Positions 26,585-35,814 of a stretch of 64,000 bases of DNA are shown here, piece after piece. The DNA is from Gimesia sp. (GTDB taxonomy: Bacteria > Planctomycetota > Planctomycetia > Planctomycetales > Planctomycetaceae), in NCBI GenBank assembly GCA_002706765.1, contig PAJV01000077.1, forward strand, positions 62,001-126,000, given 5' to 3'. A model generated the notes under the pieces. That model made no database searches. It was not told the DNA's origin and saw nothing but the letters and a program-made list of their open reading frames with translations. Position 1 is the first letter of the stretch; each line of letters starts with the position of its first letter. The translations under genes and the position numbers were made by a program.

Positions 26585-29296
26585 TCAATCGGTTTGAAGA
26601 CTCGTACTCGGTGGTTGTTCTCTGCCCAGAAAAATCGAGCTGCGCACCACCGATTCCAACAGGTCACGTGTTCGATATCCATTGGGCCCGCATTCATCCA
26701 GAATCGCTTCAACCACAGGTCGATCAGAGAACCGCACCGGGGTTCCCGTCGCATAGACGATCAACTGCTGAACCAGGTTGCGCGCCAGCTGCCGCGGTTC
26801 TGCCAGGAGTAACTGCTTGAGTTCCCGGATATTCTGAAACGTCTGTCCGTTACGCAGTTGACCACGGGAATCGGTCGGTCCGGCAATAAAATAAGTATAA
26901 TCGTGGCCGGCGCGATCGATGCCAGTTACTTTTTCGCCTTTCGCCAGACTGCGATAACGGGTTCGAAATGCTCCCATGATATCGAAGTCTTCCAGGGCAA
27001 AACCGACCGGGTCAAAACGGGCATGACAGGCGGCACAGACCGGGTCCCGGGTATGCTGCGCCAGTTGCTCACGAATGGTGGTGGCACCGCGGATGTCCGG
27101 TTCGACCGCGGGGACTGACGGCGGAGGCGGAGGCGGCGGATTTCCCATCACCCGCTCCATGATCCAGGCCCCGCGAATCACGGGAGAAGTCGTAGTACCA
27201 TTCGCGGTCACTTTCAAAATCGCAGCCTGCGTCAGTAAACCGCCATAATGACTCTCGGCGGGCAGAGTCACTTTCCGCATCTGTGAGCCACTGACAGGCT
27301 GCAATCCATAATGGCGGGCAAGCCGATCATTCACAAACGCAAAGTCGGCATCGACCAGAACAGTGACAGGCAGATTCTCTTCGAACATCGCAGTGATAAA
27401 CGCGCGGGTCTCTGCTGCCATGGATTCAATCAGGTAGTCATCGAACCGATATTCCGGATACAGGCGGCTGTCCGGTTCATCGCGACGAATGTCTTTCAGT
27501 GAAAGCCAGTAATCAGTCAGATTTGTGATAAATTTCTCAGTGGAATCAGAGAGCAGTAATCGACGTGTCTGCTGAGTCAGGATCTCCGCACTCAGCAACT
27601 GCCCCTGCTCGGCGAGCCGCTTCAACTCGTCATCAGGTCGCGTGTTCCCCAGAAAATGTGAGAGTCGCGCAGCGACTGCGTACTCTCGCTGGGGAGTCCC
27701 AGCCCGCGGTTCCGGCAGATACAGAAACGGTGCCGAACATAGAAACGCCGTATACCCACTCAGCAGGGCTTCTGCCAGTGGCGTGCCGGCCTCCAGTTCG
27801 TCAGTCACCAGCCGCTCGTAGATTTGAATCATATCTTCAGACGTTGGCACACGCTCTGCCCGTTGAATGAAGCGTCGCAACAGCCTTTTTGCATCTTCTG
27901 CCGGCTGAGTAGAGATCAGTTCTATCGGCAAGGTCCCCTTTTCAGCCGCTCGCATCGGTAACTCTCCGAACAGCCGTTGATGCGAAGCGGGAGGCCATGT
28001 CTCCGAGTCCAGGGGGCCGGTTATTTCCAGCCACTGAAAAGCCACACCCGGATGCCCGCCCTCCGGCATCGGAGGAAAATCGTAGTACAGGGGAGCATTT
28101 CGAGGATTGATGGCCCGCGGAACCGGCAGCCCCAGCAGACTGTACTCAAATGTTTCATTCTGCTTGAGAAGGATTGTCGTTTCATAGATGCCGACCTCTG
28201 GCTGAATATCAAACGTCTCTCCCGTTACTCGTACATCTCCCGACACATCCGCCCCCGATTGCTTCCGTGCGCGAAAATTCATCGGTATCGAATCCCAGGC
28301 CGGTCGCAGGCTGAAGTCCCTCAGCTGTCTGACCGCGCGTGCGGAAAAGCGAATCCGATAAGCGCCTGCTTCCCTGGCTTTGAAGACATCGGGATATCCG
28401 TAATATGGCCAGGAGGCGGAACGGAAAATCGCGAGTTCCATCTCCGGATCGTGCCTGTTCTCTTTTCGCATCCGGGCCAGATCACCGCCCGACAGCGGGA
28501 CCATCTGGGAATCTTTCGCATAGAACATCGCCTCACGACCACCAAATGTCTCCGCAGTCTGAAACATACGCGTCGCCGGCAGGTGATGTTGCTCCCGTGT
28601 CCGCGGCTGCATTCCCGAGGCGACTGCCTGACGCAGCGCCTGGTCTGCAGCTTCGAGATAGGCATCCAGCTGGATGCGAGACATATCCAGAACTTCAGCA
28701 ACTTTATTGCAATGCTGCTGCTCGCGATCCTGGGGCAGCAGGTCACGAATATCCAGGTGAGGGAGCGCCAGCATATCTCGCAGGTTCTGTTCGAACTCGT
28801 CTCGTGTCAACCGTCGCAAAGGTCCCCGCCCATGCAACGCGACCTGGGCGGCATCCGCAGCCTGCAGTGATTGAGACAGTTTTTTCAACAGGAGCGCGCG
28901 GTCCGCCTGAGACAGATCCTTTCGGTCCGGCGGCATCTCACCCGCGGCGATCCGGTCGTATGCTAGAATCCAGCGCTGACGCAGACGCTGATCATACAGT
29001 TTCCAGTTTAGCTGCTGCAGATTCAGCCGCCCTTCCGCCAGGTCATCATTATGACAGTCGAAACACGTTTTCTGCAGAAGCTGGCGGATCGTCTCGCCCG
29101 CCTCTGAGTCAACGTGTTCTTCAGCCTGCGCGCGGTCTTCCGGAAAAAACAGAAGCATCATACACAGGAGCAGTAAATGGCCGAGTAACTTACTATGACC
29201 ACAGTCCGGATGTCTGTCCTCTGCGCGATTGCGGGATGGAAGCCGGGTGACTTTCGCCCCGCTCTGGTTTCTGTATTGAATGACTCGTAAACCCAT
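26585..29296 (-). CDS. DUF1592/DUF1588 cytochrome-like exported protein
   Basis: A 903-residue protein of the planctomycete large-cytochrome type (DUF1587-DUF1592-DUF1588-DUF1585 order). A hydrophobic export signal lies at about 36-58. Heme-binding CxxCH motifs are CFDCH (78-82) near the N-terminus and CAACH (nt about 27024-27040) before DPVGFALEDFD. A proline run (GNPPPPPPPSVP) precedes the last third. The start lies three bases past the lipoprotein stop, and the DUF1552 gene follows. The pair is probably periplasmic; physiological role unknown. Confidence 0.9.
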   Translation of the reverse strand: MGLRVIQYRNQSGAKVTRLPSRNRAEDRHPDCGHSKLLGHLLLLCMMLLFFPEDRAQAEEHVDSEAGETIRQLLQKTCFDCHNDDLAEGRLNLQQLNWKLYDQRLRQRWILAYDRIAAGEMPPDRKDLSQADRALLLKKLSQSLQAADAAQVALHGRGPLRRLTRDEFEQNLRDMLALPHLDIRDLLPQDREQQHCNKVAEVLDMSRIQLDAYLEAADQALRQAVASGMQPRTREQHHLPATRMFQTAETFGGREAMFYAKDSQMVPLSGGDLARMRKENRHDPEMELAIFRSASWPYYGYPDVFKAREAGAYRIRFSARAVRQLRDFSLRPAWDSIPMNFRARKQSGADVSGDVRVTGETFDIQPEVGIYETTILLKQNETFEYSLLGLPVPRAINPRNAPLYYDFPPMPEGGHPGVAFQWLEITGPLDSETWPPASHQRLFGELPMRAAEKGTLPIELISTQPAEDAKRLLRRFIQRAERVPTSEDMIQIYERLVTDELEAGTPLAEALLSGYTAFLCSAPFLYLPEPRAGTPQREYAVAARLSHFLGNTRPDDELKRLAEQGQLLSAEILTQQTRRLLLSDSTEKFITNLTDYWLSLKDIRRDEPDSRLYPEYRFDDYLIESMAAETRAFITAMFEENLPVTVLVDADFAFVNDRLARHYGLQPVSGSQMRKVTLPAESHYGGLLTQAAILKVTANGTTTSPVIRGAWIMERVMGNPPPPPPPSVPAVEPDIRGATTIREQLAQHTRDPVCAACHARFDPVGFALEDFDIMGAFRTRYRSLAKGEKVTGIDRAGHDYTYFIAGPTDSRGQLRNGQTFQNIRELKQLLLAEPRQLARNLVQQLIVYATGTPVRFSDRPVVEAILDECGPNGYRTRDLLESVVRSSIFLGREQPPSTSLQTD

Positions 29297-29299
29297 CCA

Positions 29300-29707
29300 T
29301 CACTTCCCGGACTTTTGAGCACTGGAGTCCAATTCGAAGTCCAACTGTACATCCTCTGCAGGCTTGACGTCGGCGGTCAACTGACTCTGCTCGTTATAGA
29401 TCGCAGGGAGATACTGTTCGGTCTCCATGATATCGTACTTCTTATAGGGTTTTCCTGTCCAGCGGGAAGCATGAATTTCAACCCGTTTCTCCCCGACAGG
29501 TACTGTGACTTGATACTCGCCGTTTTGAATTTTGCCTTGTGCAGAATGAGTCGTATTATCTGCCGATATAAAGGTGATGGTTCCTTCGGGCAGTGGTTCT
29601 CCATCCAACTTGATGACTCCACTGACTTCAGACTCATTCGCACCCGTTCCCTGAAAACATCCCTGCAATGACAGAGTCATCAACAATAAGAGAAAGATCG
29701 ATTTCAT
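29300..29707 (-). CDS. Lipoprotein, carboxypeptidase-regulatory-like
   Basis: A 135-residue protein with a short signal and lipobox LQGC (Cys about 17). The mature part has VSGVIKLDGEPLPEGTITFIS, the typical start of planctomycete transthyretin-like lipoproteins, and GEYQVTVPVGEKRVEI. It sits between the DUF1559 gene (95 bases upstream) and the DUF1592 cytochrome gene (three bases downstream), all on the minus strand. Confidence 0.82.
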   Translation of the reverse strand: MKSIFLLLLMTLSLQGCFQGTGANESEVSGVIKLDGEPLPEGTITFISADNTTHSAQGKIQNGEYQVTVPVGEKRVEIHASRWTGKPYKKYDIMETEQYLPAIYNEQSQLTADVKPAEDVQLDFELDSSAQKSGK

Positions 29708-29801
29708 TGCTCATCCCCGGGAGTGAAGCGGAAAGACTAACCAGACGTGCTGCTGAGTGACTGCTGCGACACATCACATCAGAACTGTAAACGTCAGCGG
29801 A

Positions 29802-30746
29802 TTAAAATTCCCCGATCACTTCCCCACCCGCGCGGGTACCTAATGACTGAAAAGTAGCACGATCGATATTTTCAGAGACAAAACGGACTGCCCCGTCTGC
29901 CAGTAAACCATGTACGCCTCCCACATGATAGCTCCGCGCAAATGTGCGGCTGTTCGAGGTGCTGTCAGCGCCACACGGAGCATGCGGGATGTCCGAGCAG
30001 GCAATCAGGACATCTCCCACATTCGGATTCGGCGTTTCCAGGGTGGTGAAGAAAGTCCCCATACAGCGGGGGTTCATCAGTCGGCCACGCACATCGTGTT
30101 TGGATTGATCTGAAGATAAAATCAGTTCACTGGCCATCAAAGTCATCGATGCCCCGTCGGTGATATCGCGGAGCCGGGTTCGTGAGCGCGAATAAAACAG
30201 GCCATTCAGTGCGGTATAACTTCCCGCGGCACCAAAATGAGTAGATCCGGCACAGACGGCATAATTTCCGTGGAAGCCCTGTGAGCCGTTGCTGGAAGGA
30301 TTCGTCTGACCGTAGGTGATATTTTTGGGTCCGGCGGGATCACTGGGGCACATCATCATCGGGACCACAGAATCTTTTCTGCTCCAGTAAATGGCGCCTG
30401 TCCGAGCCGGATTCTTTTGCTCCTCCATAAATACGTTGTACAGAGATCCCTGTTCGATATACGGAAGAATCATGGGATACCAGCCTGTATTATCTGTCGC
30501 TGGTCGCGGGGATCCCGGTAAATCACCATTGGTCGGATTGATCATCCCGAAAGGAAACACTTGAAATGTTTCATGGTAATTATGCATCGCCAGTCCCAAC
30601 TGTTTGAGATTGTTTTTGCACTGACTGCGTCGGGCAGCTTCGCGTGCCTGCTGTACCGCGGGAAGTAACAGGGCAATCAGAATGGCGATAATCGCAATGA
30701 CCACCAGTAATTCGATGAGCGTAAAACCTCGAGTCCGGCGAAACAT
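29802..30746 (-). CDS. DUF1559 pseudopilin-like protein
   Basis: A 314-residue protein built like the one at 13662: basic tip, prepilin cleavage site [27 protein letters not shown], the DUF1559 domain and the terminal H-x9-DG motif ([16 protein letters not shown]). The start at 30746 follows AAAAAGGAG and begins the leader; the frame runs on to 30815 without support. No -24/-12 element was found upstream, unlike its paralogue. A string of minus-strand genes follows it. Confidence 0.92.
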   Translation of the reverse strand: MFRRTRGFTLIELLVVIAIIAILIALLLPAVQQAREAARRSQCKNNLKQLGLAMHNYHETFQVFPFGMINPTNGDLPGSPRPATDNTGWYPMILPYIEQGSLYNVFMEEQKNPARTGAIYWSRKDSVVPMMMCPSDPAGPKNITYGQTNPSSNGSQGFHGNYAVCAGSTHFGAAGSYTALNGLFYSRSRTRLRDITDGASMTLMASELILSSDQSKHDVRGRLMNPRCMGTFFTTLETPNPNVGDVLIACSDIPHAPCGADSTSNSRTFARSYHVGGVHGLLADGAVRFVSENIDRATFQSLGTRAGGEVIGEF

Positions 30747-30880
30747 GAGCGTCTCCTTTTTAAAAAAGAATGGAAACTCCAGCAGCTCCTGCATGAACAG
30801 AAATAAAAAGTACAAGCTGCCTTCTATATGAAGTTGACAGATCTATCTGAAATGAAAATAAAATTCAGGTTGCTCAAGTT

Positions 30881-31591
30881 TTAAGGATGAATGTTTTCTG
30901 AATCATCAATACCACGGACAAAGATGCCTTCGACTGCGCGTTCACAGGTTGCTTCCAGATGTCGGGCCATCGCTGAAGCTGCCGCTGCCTGGTCGCGACG
31001 AAGTAATGCTTCCAGTACCTGCAGGTGTTCTTCCAGAATCTGATCCAGGTAAAGTTCTGAATCTTTCAGCAATACACGCACCATATGCATCAGTCGATCA
31101 TAACGATTCAGTTCTGCTTTCAGTCGTTTGATCCCGGAAGCATTCACGATTGCCGTGTGCGTTCTTTTATCGATATCGGAACAGAGCAGAGTCCATTGAG
31201 CATCACGCGTGGCCTGCTGTAAGTGACGTGTCTCTGCCAGCAGTTGCCTGATTTCCTCAAGATCACTGCATTCACAGGCGCAGCGGGCTGACTCAATTTC
31301 CAGAATACGACGCACGTGATACATCTCACGTATTTCCGGAATCCCGAACGGCGCCACGACCGCCCCCCGGTTGGGAAACAGTTCCACAACACCAATCCCG
31401 GTCAGCTCGACGATCGCTTCACGAACCGGTGTGCTGCTCACGCCATACTGCTTTGCCAGATGCTGTACCTTCAAACGGGTTCCCGCCGGATACTCACCGG
31501 TAAAGATTGACAGCAGAATCTGGCTGAAAATATCCAGCCTGAGAGAGCTGACCGGCAGCGGATGGGTCGAAAGCGTCGTGGTCGCACTCAT
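30881..31591 (-). CDS. GntR-family regulator (FadR/FCD type)
   Basis: A 236-residue repressor-type protein. Residues 15-85 form the winged helix (AGTRLKVQHLAKQYGVSSTPVREAIVEL, then GVVELFPNRGAVV). The C-terminal two thirds are helical, as in FCD ligand-binding domains, with metal-type residues in SARCACECSDLEEI. The start at 31591 follows CAGGAGAG. A perfect palindrome at 31672-31687 is a likely operator for autoregulation. The ligand is unknown; neighbours give no catabolic clue. Confidence 0.88.
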   Translation of the reverse strand: MSATTTLSTHPLPVSSLRLDIFSQILLSIFTGEYPAGTRLKVQHLAKQYGVSSTPVREAIVELTGIGVVELFPNRGAVVAPFGIPEIREMYHVRRILEIESARCACECSDLEEIRQLLAETRHLQQATRDAQWTLLCSDIDKRTHTAIVNASGIKRLKAELNRYDRLMHMVRVLLKDSELYLDQILEEHLQVLEALLRRDQAAAASAMARHLEATCERAVEGIFVRGIDDSENIHP

Positions 31592-31998
31592 ACAGACTCT
31601 CCTGAATATTGCTGATATCGAAGCAGTTCTCGCAATCCTGGAGTGAACCGCTCCACAAAACTCACAATTACGCATAATGCATTATGCATAATATATTATA
31701 TTGAAATCGTCATTGTCAATGATAATCAGACAAAGTGGCTGGAATCGTGAGAGATCGCATGAATCCCTTTTCAGGCGGAATTCCAGGGAACAGAGGCCAG
31801 GGAAGAGAAGCCAGTCAGAATTGACTGTATTCACAGTTCTACTAAAGCGTCTCCAGGCCCCTTAGAACCGGTTATTCAAGATTGAGAGACACTATGGTTC
31901 CAAGTGATGCGTTTTAAATTGATGCAGAATTGAGCCAATCGGCATGCAGTCCGGTGAACGTCGAACAGAAAGCAGCTGCGACAAAACGGTCGCTGAGT
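31592..31998. other. Intergenic region upstream of GntR gene
   Basis: This 407-base gap holds the palindromes at 31672-31699 near the GntR gene. The remaining part up to the SDR stop shows no gene I can support. Confidence 0.5.
31672..31699. promoter_or_regulatory. Candidate GntR operator (two palindromes)
   Basis: GCATAATGCATTATGC (31672-31687) is a perfect 16-base palindrome, directly followed by ATAATATATTAT (31688-31699), a perfect 12-base palindrome. They lie 81-108 bases upstream of the GntR start in an AT-rich stretch that probably contains its promoter. Confidence 0.6.
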
Positions 31999-32883
31999 TC
32001 AGGCCGCTTTGGAACGGGATTCTGGTGCCTGAGTTTTGACAGGTCGCGTTTCTGAATGCAGAGCGAACTGTGCTGCTTTTTTCTTCATGCGTTTGCGACG
32101 GCCCAGGCGATGGGCCAGATCCAGCGACCAGGGAGCGATCCGCTTCAGATAATACAGGGCATAAGCGACCCAGCCGACCAGGCATAATCCCTGATCAGAA
32201 TAGATGGCTTTAATGGTTCTCTGCGCAACCTGTTGAGGAGTCGTACAGATCCACCGCGGAGGAATCGGTGTTTTTTTCCCTATTCGGCCACAAGGTGCAG
32301 TCTCAAACAACCGCGTGGTGACAGGGCCGGGACAGATAGACGAAACTCCCAAACCCTGGCGACTGTATTCTGCCCTTAAAGCTTCGCTGAAGCCTTGAAG
32401 TGCGAATTTACTGACCTGGTAAGCGCTGAATCGAGCGCCGGCAACCAGGCCGCAAATACTGGAAACATTCACGATATGTGCTTCCGGGCGATTCAATAAC
32501 AGAGGCAGTAATTCGCGCGTGATCTGAATCGGAGCGTGTAAATTAATCGCCAGCAGCCAGTCCCACTGCTCTGCCGACATCGTATCTGTCGGCCCGTAGA
32601 AGGCCACGCCCGCGTTATTCACCAGCAGATCAAGGGTCCCCCAGGTTTCGACAAGATGCTGGAGTTCAGCAGAAATCTGTTTCTGATCTGTCAGATCGCA
32701 GGTGCGAGTGATGACTTCCACTCCCACCAGCGAAACCGTTTCCGCAGTATCCGCAAGACCGGCTTCATCAATATCCCACAGAAAGAGATCGACCCCTTCC
32801 GCCGCCAGTTGCAGAGCGATTTCACGACCGATTCCTGATGCAGCTCCGGTGACTAATCCTTTTTTACCAAATAAATTCTGCAT
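31999..32883 (-). CDS. Short-chain dehydrogenase/reductase
   Basis: A 294-residue classical SDR. It has the cofactor motif VTGAASGIGRE, the NNAGVAF motif, the catalytic Ser in VNVSSICG and the Y-x3-K pair as YQVSKFAL. A hydrophobic segment near WVAYALYYLKRIAPW and a basic C-terminal tail (RRKRMKKKAA) suggest membrane association. Substrate unknown. It stands alone on the minus strand between DUF542 and GntR genes. Confidence 0.9.
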   Translation of the reverse strand: MQNLFGKKGLVTGAASGIGREIALQLAAEGVDLFLWDIDEAGLADTAETVSLVGVEVITRTCDLTDQKQISAELQHLVETWGTLDLLVNNAGVAFYGPTDTMSAEQWDWLLAINLHAPIQITRELLPLLLNRPEAHIVNVSSICGLVAGARFSAYQVSKFALQGFSEALRAEYSRQGLGVSSICPGPVTTRLFETAPCGRIGKKTPIPPRWICTTPQQVAQRTIKAIYSDQGLCLVGWVAYALYYLKRIAPWSLDLAHRLGRRKRMKKKAAQFALHSETRPVKTQAPESRSKAA

Positions 32884-33056
32884 TCTGACGTACTCCTCTG
32901 TCTGCTCTGATCGCTACCCGCGCAGGGAGTGTATGACATCCTCTAATATGGGTAAAGGCGGTTCCAGCGGATAAGCGGAGGACGAGTCTAAGTCTTTTTT
33001 CACAGAGACTTTAATTGATTTTGCTGGTGGGACCTGCCAGAGAGATTAGGGACAGG

Positions 33057-33263
33057 CTACTCGTTGATGGCGGAATCGTCTTCAATCACTTCATGAAGTT
33101 GCCGGAGAACCAGATGGGGATCCAGATCTATCTGGCGGCAGACATATTCAAGCGATTTCCCCTGGCAGGACTGGTCGATTCCCAGAGTATCAAGCACACA
33201 TTGGACTTCCGGGTATTCGATCACCCACTCTGTCACACTGGATTCCAGTCCCAGATTTGTCAT
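33057..33263 (-). CDS. DUF542-like (ScdA N-terminal) single-domain protein
   Basis: A 68-residue protein matching the N-terminal domain of ScdA/RIC iron-sulfur repair proteins: SSVTEWVIEYPEVQCVLDTLGID, then SCQGKSLEYVCRQIDL. The usual Y-C-C-G-G block is reduced to SCQGK, with one cysteine. The hemerythrin domain of full-length ScdA is absent. Start at 33263 chosen for the family start and upstream AAGGA. Confidence 0.7.
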   Translation of the reverse strand: MTNLGLESSVTEWVIEYPEVQCVLDTLGIDQSCQGKSLEYVCRQIDLDPHLVLRQLHEVIEDDSAINE

Positions 33264-33352
33264 AACACGCCATTCCTTGATTTGCACTTCAGTAGAGCCA
33301 CACCGGTAATCATAACATACCACAACCGGACCCAAAACGAACAGGAGAACTG

Positions 33353-33820
33353 TCAGACCTGCAGAGCATCACGTTTTTCCTGGATCATCTGAATATGATG
33401 TGGGATATGGTGAGTAATTCGTTCCAGTAATTTAGCAACACTGACTTCCCCATCATGGGAATGCAGTCCTGTTCGCTGAAACTGTGCTTCACTGAGTGTT
33501 TTCAAGATACGAGCCATGTTCTGACGAACAACGGCAATTAATTGTAACTCCTCATCCATATCCCGTTGAGCATACGCCAGACGTTCTGCAAACAGATTGT
33601 GATCTGCTCCAGGCAGCGGCGGATGATCTTCCGCAATGATCCACTTCATTCGATCGGCGTATACCGGTTCGAAATCAGCAATGTGACAGACCACCTGTCG
33701 CGTGGACCATTTTCCGGGAATCGGGGCGGCATCCAGTTCTGCCGGGGACATGCCTTCAATAGCGCGACGCAGCGCTTCCGGTCCTGCCAGGTATTCTTCA
33801 ATGCGCGTGGATATTTTCAT
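33353..33820 (-). CDS. DinB-family protein
   Basis: A 155-residue four-helix-bundle protein. The three metal-binding histidine positions of the DinB/YfiT superfamily are visible as VVCHIADFE (about residue 45) and THHIPHHIQMI (about 137-141). The segment PGKWSTRQVVCHIADFEPVYADRM is typical. Members include thiol transferases and metal-dependent hydrolases; the reaction cannot be told here. Confidence 0.85.
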   Translation of the reverse strand: MKISTRIEEYLAGPEALRRAIEGMSPAELDAAPIPGKWSTRQVVCHIADFEPVYADRMKWIIAEDHPPLPGADHNLFAERLAYAQRDMDEELQLIAVVRQNMARILKTLSEAQFQRTGLHSHDGEVSVAKLLERITHHIPHHIQMIQEKRDALQV

Positions 33821-33973
33821 GATGGACTCGAGCAGCAGAGAATGAAACGAGAGACCTGCCTGAGGCTTTTACCTGAGACTTTTAGCAGACAGGAGCGATG
33901 TCCTGATTATCCCGCATCAGCTCTGTAACTTCAAGTGGCTCAGTTTTTACCCATGAGAGCAAGTGGATGCTGC

Positions 33974-34735
33974 TTACTGGTTTCGAGAAGGGCGTGGTCC
34001 ACGGCCGCCGCTGGTCAGTTCTGATTGACCGATCCCTCCTTTAATCGTGCCATCGGGGTTTTCTTCGACGGTTTTACCCAGAACAATATCGAAGTTGGCA
34101 GCCAGCTCACCCACTTTAGAATCGGGCAGCGGTTTGAAATCAACCAGGATGGTTTTTCGCTGCTCCGGGTTTCTGATCTGTCGATAGACGCCATCTTCTG
34201 CATTGAGTTCATGGCCATTGACCAACAACTGGGTCGTTAAAATCCGCTGTCCGTTCTTACTGACGGCAACATGGATATGCGGCGTGCGAAATCCGCGACC
34301 GGCCCGATAGGGAACCGGCTTGATCGTCCGGAAAAAATACTGCCCTTTCGAGTCGGTCATAAAACGACCATACCCCTGAAAGTTGCCATCGCGGCCCTCT
34401 TTGTTTTCGCCCCGCGTATGGATGTAAGAGGCTTTACTGTCCACCTGCCAGATTTCCACGAAGGCATTTCGCAGAGGCTGCCCTTTCGCATCCAGTACCT
34501 TGCCACCCAGGTAGGTGACTTCCCCCACAGCCGGTGTGAGAGCATCATTGATAATCAGCAGATCATTATCCGTATCCAGCGGCATCTTATCCGGATAAAA
34601 CGGACCTTCGGTCATCGCAGGCGTGCGGGTCAACTCTTCCGCCATCAACCCGGGAGTCGTAAACGCCGCCATACTGAAGGCAGACCATTTTAGAAAATTC
34701 CGTCGTTTTAAATCCGATTGTGAGCCGCTCATCAT
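33974..34735 (-). CDS. Intradiol ring-cleavage dioxygenase-like protein
   Basis: A 253-residue exported protein with a twin-arginine signal (KRRNFLKWSAFSMAAF). The catalytic beta-sandwich follows the protocatechuate dioxygenase pattern: LRNAFVEIWQVD, GYGRFMTDSKGQYFFRTIKP, PYRAGRGFRTPHIHVAV. The PHIH histidines and the nearby Tyr residues are expected iron(III) ligands. Start at 34735 follows CAGGAGTG. Location outside the cytoplasm and lack of catabolic neighbours make an ordinary catechol pathway unlikely. Confidence 0.85.
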   Translation of the reverse strand: MMSGSQSDLKRRNFLKWSAFSMAAFTTPGLMAEELTRTPAMTEGPFYPDKMPLDTDNDLLIINDALTPAVGEVTYLGGKVLDAKGQPLRNAFVEIWQVDSKASYIHTRGENKEGRDGNFQGYGRFMTDSKGQYFFRTIKPVPYRAGRGFRTPHIHVAVSKNGQRILTTQLLVNGHELNAEDGVYRQIRNPEQRKTILVDFKPLPDSKVGELAANFDIVLGKTVEENPDGTIKGGIGQSELTSGGRGPRPSRNQ

Positions 34736-34852
34736 ATCACTCCTGTCTGCTGCCGGTGAAATCAGTTTATCCGTCAACCATTCTACCATTTAACAACAGC
34801 CAGTGAAGATGGTTTCGCAGAAAATCAGGTTTTACAGCCCGAATCAGCAGAA

Positions 34853-35266
34853 TCAGAACGTCGCAGTCATGGCGTCCAGCAGATCGATATCGAATGTATT
34901 GGGAATGGTGACCAGCAATGTATTATACCCATCATCGTCGAACTTGATCGAATTCGGCGGCATATCCCCGGCATTCTTTTTGATGAGCACGACATTCTTG
35001 TCCCGAATCAGGAAAAAATGTTCCTTCAGCCCGTCCTCATCGAGACTCACAAACATGAGGACTCCTTTTTTCAGTTTCACGGACTGGACCCGGGAAAACA
35101 GGATTGTGCTGGCATGCGGATGTTTTGCGGCTTGAAACTCTGCGTTGTCATTTGTCAGCAGTTCACTGCCTCCCGATTCTGAAGGCCTCGTTTCCCCCAG
35201 GAAAAGGAGTGAAACACAAAACAGAATAATAATGATGGAAGACGCAGTCGTAAGTAGATCTTTCAC
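34853..35266 (-). CDS. Hypothetical exported or anchored protein
   Basis: A 137-residue protein with one hydrophobic helix at residues 8-25 (signal or anchor), then a soluble domain of alternating strands with VKLKKGVLMFVSLDEDG and FFLIRDKNVVLIKK. I recognise no family. It ends about 120 bases from the dioxygenase gene, both on the minus strand. Confidence 0.6.
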   Translation of the reverse strand: MKDLLTTASSIIIILFCVSLLFLGETRPSESGGSELLTNDNAEFQAAKHPHASTILFSRVQSVKLKKGVLMFVSLDEDGLKEHFFLIRDKNVVLIKKNAGDMPPNSIKFDDDGYNTLLVTIPNTFDIDLLDAMTATF

Positions 35267-35814
35267 TTGAGCTCACTCCCGCTTTCGGTGCCCGCGAAAG
35301 CTCATGCATGAAATTCTATTAATGCTAACCGGGATGAGTTCACAACACTCTTCCCCTGAACTTATCTGTTAGACAGCTATATGATGTAATCCGATGCAGT
35401 TTTTGTTCCTCGTTTTTCACTTTTTTAAAGAATCCGCAGTAAGTCACTGCATCCGCTGGAATTGAAAACTGCAGCCTGCTGAATGTCCTTCGCTGCTTTG
35501 TATTTTTTATTGAGGGAAAATTGAAAGAATGACGAACCCGTTCCCGGAATGCCGTCAGACCTGGAGATTTCCCCGCAGGTAACTGGTAGAAACCATTAAG
35601 CCTGTATTGTCCGGGCATCAACGCCAGACTGGCACGCCCCCGAGTGTGCGGTCCATTTCAGGCAACGTGCCATGCCAGATCTGGCAAAACACTACTCCCG
35701 CTTCCCGCTCTCTGTTAAGATAAACCGACAAACCTTTGATTGAGGAATTTTCGTTTCGAACAGAAAACGTGATTCACACACCACAAAGTTGATCTTCTTA
35801 TAAGGAACTGCACC
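35267..35814. other. Gene-free region
   Basis: This 548-base gap lies between divergent genes. A frame on the minus strand (35340-35621) has no ribosome site or recognisable features. AAGGAA just before the TTG at 35815 serves the next gene. Nothing else is seen. Confidence 0.5.

Noticed and set aside
35340-35621. A 93-codon minus-strand frame in a gene-free region
   Set aside because: No ribosome site, no domain, and composition unlike a real protein.
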